Assembly: GCA_947259475.1 (NCBI GenBank)
Contig: CAMYLW010000089.1
Location: 1-6,899, forward strand
Reading direction: 5' to 3'
Length of the DNA: 6,899 nt
Source: Thermodesulfobacteriota bacterium
Lineage (GTDB): Bacteria; Desulfobacterota; Syntrophobacteria; BM002
The translations under genes were made by a program, and so were the position numbers. This document shows, piece after piece, positions 5,302-6,899 of the stretch; the first letter of the stretch is position 1; every line of letters starts with the position of its first letter. The notes beneath the pieces are model-generated. The model was given only the letters and a program-made list of their open reading frames with translations. It had not been told where the DNA came from and ran no database searches.

Positions 5302-5724
5302 GATGATTATAAGGCCGTCTATCCCATTGGCATCATCGCGGAGTTATTAAACATCCACCCCCGTACCCTGAGAATTTACGAACGCGAGGGTTTGATCAAG
5401 CCAGCGCGCCGCAGCGGTAAACGATTCTTTTCCAACAACGACTTGAAGTGGCTCAGGTGCCTGCGCAAGCTTATCCACGAGGACGGCCTCAATATTGCCG
5501 GCATCAAAAAACTCTTGACCCTTGCCACCTGCTGGGAAATTCGTCAATGCTCCGAGGATGAGCGCAAAAGCTGCCCGGCGGTGCTTGACTTTCCTGTTCC
5601 ATGTTGGGAGCTTAAGCCAAAATCCTGTCTCAGCAAAGAGCTTGAGTGTCCCACTTGTGAGGTTTACTTGAAGAAGAAGCAGCAACTCATGCTTGACAAC
5701 TGCTGTGAGGACACGCCCTCCTAA
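5299..5724 (+). CDS. MerR-family transcriptional regulator with cysteine-rich 'CW' C-terminal domain
   Basis: A 141-residue DNA-binding regulator. Residues 8-52 form a MerR/HspR-type winged helix (PIGIIAELLNIHPRTLRIYE, then GLIKPARRSGKRFFSNNDL). A short helical linker follows (about 53-76). The C-terminal half carries two CW-type cysteine modules: C78-W-x4-C84-x7-C92-P and C102-W-x6-C110-x6-C117-P-x-C120. Two further cysteines are adjacent at 135-136. This spacing suggests a metal or Fe-S site used for sensing; that is inference. I chose the ATG at 5299 because AGGAAGGA ends 4 nt upstream and the winged helix starts right after it. An in-frame TTG at 5233 would add 22 residues but lies over the promoter and before the operator-like dyad. 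Targets could be itself, divergent ilvD or the downstream activase gene. Confidence 0.88.
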   Translation: MDDYKAVYPIGIIAELLNIHPRTLRIYEREGLIKPARRSGKRFFSNNDLKWLRCLRKLIHEDGLNIAGIKKLLTLATCWEIRQCSEDERKSCPAVLDFPVPCWELKPKSCLSKELECPTCEVYLKKKQQLMLDNCCEDTPS

Positions 5725-5834
5725 AAAAACCCTGGTGGCTTCGCTCCGGTTAATCAGCGAAAAAATTGGAATCGTGGATAGATGTGGTACACTGGTTGGA
5801 GAAATGTGACCAGCAAGAAGTTTTCCTCCTTCAC

Positions 5835-5863
5835 TTGACGCAGCCTCTTGGAATTTTTATAAT
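5835..5863 (+). promoter_or_regulatory. Strong sigma70-type promoter for the activase gene
   Basis: TTGACG (5835-5840), a spacer of exactly 17 bp, then the consensus TATAAT (5858-5863). Transcription should start near 5870, leaving a leader of about 160 nt before the ATG at 6030. It is the best promoter match in the window. Confidence 0.72.
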
Positions 5864-5932
5864 TCGAGCAGCTGCGGGAACCGACCAAGGAAAAACCTAA
5901 AGCTCAGAGCACGTGTTCCATTGAAACTCGTG

Positions 5933-5970
5933 AAAGGTTGAGTGCTAGTGCCAGTTATCACTCAACCTTT
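5933..5970 (+). promoter_or_regulatory. 12-bp perfect hairpin in the activase leader
   Basis: AAAGGTTGAGTG (5933-5944) and CACTCAACCTTT (5959-5970) pair perfectly around a 14-nt loop. The hairpin starts about 63 nt after the predicted transcription start and ends 59 nt before the ATG. It is not followed by a U-tract (GATATCTCTC follows), so an ordinary terminator is unlikely. The core GGTTGAG recurs at 6017-6023 over the ribosome binding site, and CTCAACC (5961-5967) could pair with that copy instead. A switching leader is therefore possible. Confidence 0.55.
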
Positions 5971-6020
5971 GATATCTCTCACTGAAGCAATGAACCTCCA
6001 AGAGTTGTGGACTTTCGGTT

Positions 6021-6032
6021 GAGGTTATCATG
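6021..6032 (+). promoter_or_regulatory. Ribosome binding site of the activase gene, with possible occluding partners
   Basis: GAGG (6021-6024) lies 5 nt before ATG 6030-6032. It could be masked by AACCTC (5993-5998, pairing with 6021-6026) or by the hairpin arm CTCAACC (5961-5967, pairing with 6017-6023). Confidence 0.5.
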
Positions 6033-6899
6033 TACACTGTGGGCATCGACATTGGTTCTGTGAGCATCAATTGTGTGGTCGTAGACAAGGATGGAGATCT
6101 TACCTACGAAGCTCCCTACCAACGCCACTTCGGCAGATTCGTGCCCGAGACCCTCGAGACAATCCAGTCGATATACGAACGCTTTGGCGAGGAGCACATA
6201 CAGGGTGTCGCCTTCACTGGCAATCATGCCAAGATCATTGCTTCCCGACTCGGGGCACTTTATGAGTATGAATCCATCACCCAGGTGCTAGGTGTACTGT
6301 ATCTGGTTCCTGACGCCTCTGCCATTATCGCCATGGGAGGCCAAGATGCAGCCCTGTATCTGCTCACTCACAAAAACGGGCAATGGTACCTCAAGTCTTT
6401 CGCCATGAACGGGCCCTGTGCTGCTGGGACCGGCTCCTTTATTGACCAACAGGCAGAACGGCTCTCTTCATTTCTTTACGACGAGAATATCTCATTTTGT
6501 CAAGAACACATTTCCGAGATTCTGGCCAACTTCATCGCTCGGGGCAGGGAGAGCACCGGTGCTGCCCCGGTGGCCTGTCGCTGCACCGTCTTTACTAAGT
6601 CAGACATGATTCACTTGCAGAACAAAGGTGAGCCGCTGGGGAACATCATCGCTGGCCTCCATCAGGGCAATGCTGCCAATTACATCAGCACCATTGTTGC
6701 AAGCCAAGAGGTGCAGGGCCCGGTAGTTTTCATTGGCGGTGTCGCCAACAACGACCTTCAGGTGGAGGCCTTTCGTCGCTACTTCCCACAGTTGACCGTA
6801 CCCCCGCACCACACCTCCCTGGGGGCACTCGGAGCAGCACGGTTCGCTCGTAGCCAAGAACAACAGGGCAAGCCCGATCTCACTGCCCTAAAAACCATG
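6030..6899 (+). CDS. BadF/BadG/BcrA/HgdC-type CoA-enzyme activase, 5' part only
   Basis: An open frame of 290 codons from ATG 6030 to the last base, with no stop, so the gene is cut by the window edge. It is an ASKHA-fold ATPase of the acyl-CoA dehydratase/reductase activase family. These proteins use ATP hydrolysis to inject a low-potential electron into 2-hydroxyacyl-CoA dehydratases or benzoyl-CoA reductases. Phosphate-binding motifs are VGIDIGSVS (residues 4-12) and MGGQDAA (102-108). The two cysteines expected to hold the dimer-bridging [4Fe-4S] cluster are C130 in NGPCAAGTGSF and C185 in CRCTVF. A third ATPase motif is FIGGVANN (234-241), and GALGAA (265-270) marks the usual end of the domain. 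The frame continues past that point, so a larger fused protein (activase plus dehydratase-like domains, known in anaerobes) is possible. Its partner enzyme is not visible. Confidence 0.9.
   Translation, partial: MYTVGIDIGSVSINCVVVDKDGDLTYEAPYQRHFGRFVPETLETIQSIYERFGEEHIQGVAFTGNHAKIIASRLGALYEYESITQVLGVLYLVPDASAIIAMGGQDAALYLLTHKNGQWYLKSFAMNGPCAAGTGSFIDQQAERLSSFLYDENISFCQEHISEILANFIARGRESTGAAPVACRCTVFTKSDMIHLQNKGEPLGNIIAGLHQGNAANYISTIVASQEVQGPVVFIGGVANNDLQVEAFRRYFPQLTVPPHHTSLGALGAARFARSQEQQGKPDLTALKTM

Larger units (their letters stand above)
5725..6029. other. Intergenic region between merR and the activase gene
   Basis: A 305-bp gap. The first 110 bp hold no gene or convincing terminator; AACC and GGTT flank a short G/C-rich segment after the merR stop, without a U-tract. 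The remainder is a promoter (5835-5863) and a transcribed leader with a strong hairpin, listed separately. The heptamer tracts of the minus-strand gene gaps are absent here. Confidence 0.7.

Noticed and set aside
5722..5765. Possible terminator after merR
   Set aside because: Only a weak stem (AACC/GGTT) and no U-tract follow it.
5979..6227. 82-codon minus-strand frame near the activase start
   Set aside because: Antisense to the activase N-terminus, whose plus-strand frame shows conserved ATPase motifs.

Overview
The window looks like chromosomal DNA of an anaerobic bacterium. My best guess is Desulfobacterota (the old Deltaproteobacteria). That rests on protein style: an oxygen-sensitive-type dihydroxy-acid dehydratase, an AmmeMemoRadiSam radical SAM enzyme, a BadF/BcrA/HgdC-type CoA-enzyme activase, and a MerR regulator with a cysteine-rich 'CW' tail. 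No 16S or other taxonomic marker is present, so the assignment is inference.

Layout. Four genes lie on the minus strand. Reading in the direction of transcription they are ilvD (5082-3415), a class I SAM methyltransferase (3147-2329, TTG start), the radical SAM gene amrS (2162-1152) and radC (1043-258). Two genes lie on the plus strand: a small MerR-family regulator (5299-5724), divergent from ilvD, and the 5' part of an activase gene (6030 to beyond 6899) that runs off the window edge. The ilvD/merR gap (5083-5298) looks like an ordinary divergent promoter region with two perfect dyads. The merR/activase gap (5725-6029) holds a very good sigma70-type promoter and a leader of about 160 nt. 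A 12-bp hairpin in that leader shares its arm sequence with the ribosome-binding region.

The most unusual signal is in the non-coding DNA around the minus-strand genes. All four gaps (1-257, 1044-1151, 2163-2328, 3148-3414) are largely built from short runs of 7-bp units. Each run has its own motif (for example TAGGCAC, GTTATCC, CGAATAA, TGCGCTC, ATCAGCN, CTCTATG, AGNCAGA, GATTNCG, TAGCTGN, ACCATGC). Several motifs recur in opposite orientation in the same gap, giving perfect inverted matches of 7 to 13 bp. One tract enters the 3' end of radC and encodes its last residues. The two gaps flanking merR lack these tracts.

The genes do not form an obvious single pathway: branched-chain amino acid synthesis (ilvD), an unidentified methylation, an orphan radical SAM enzyme and RadC. 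The methyltransferase, amrS and radC are separated by 108-166 bp and may be co-transcribed with the repeat hairpins inside the mRNA. No complete new system is visible. The repeat family and the activase leader are the two items most worth checking.
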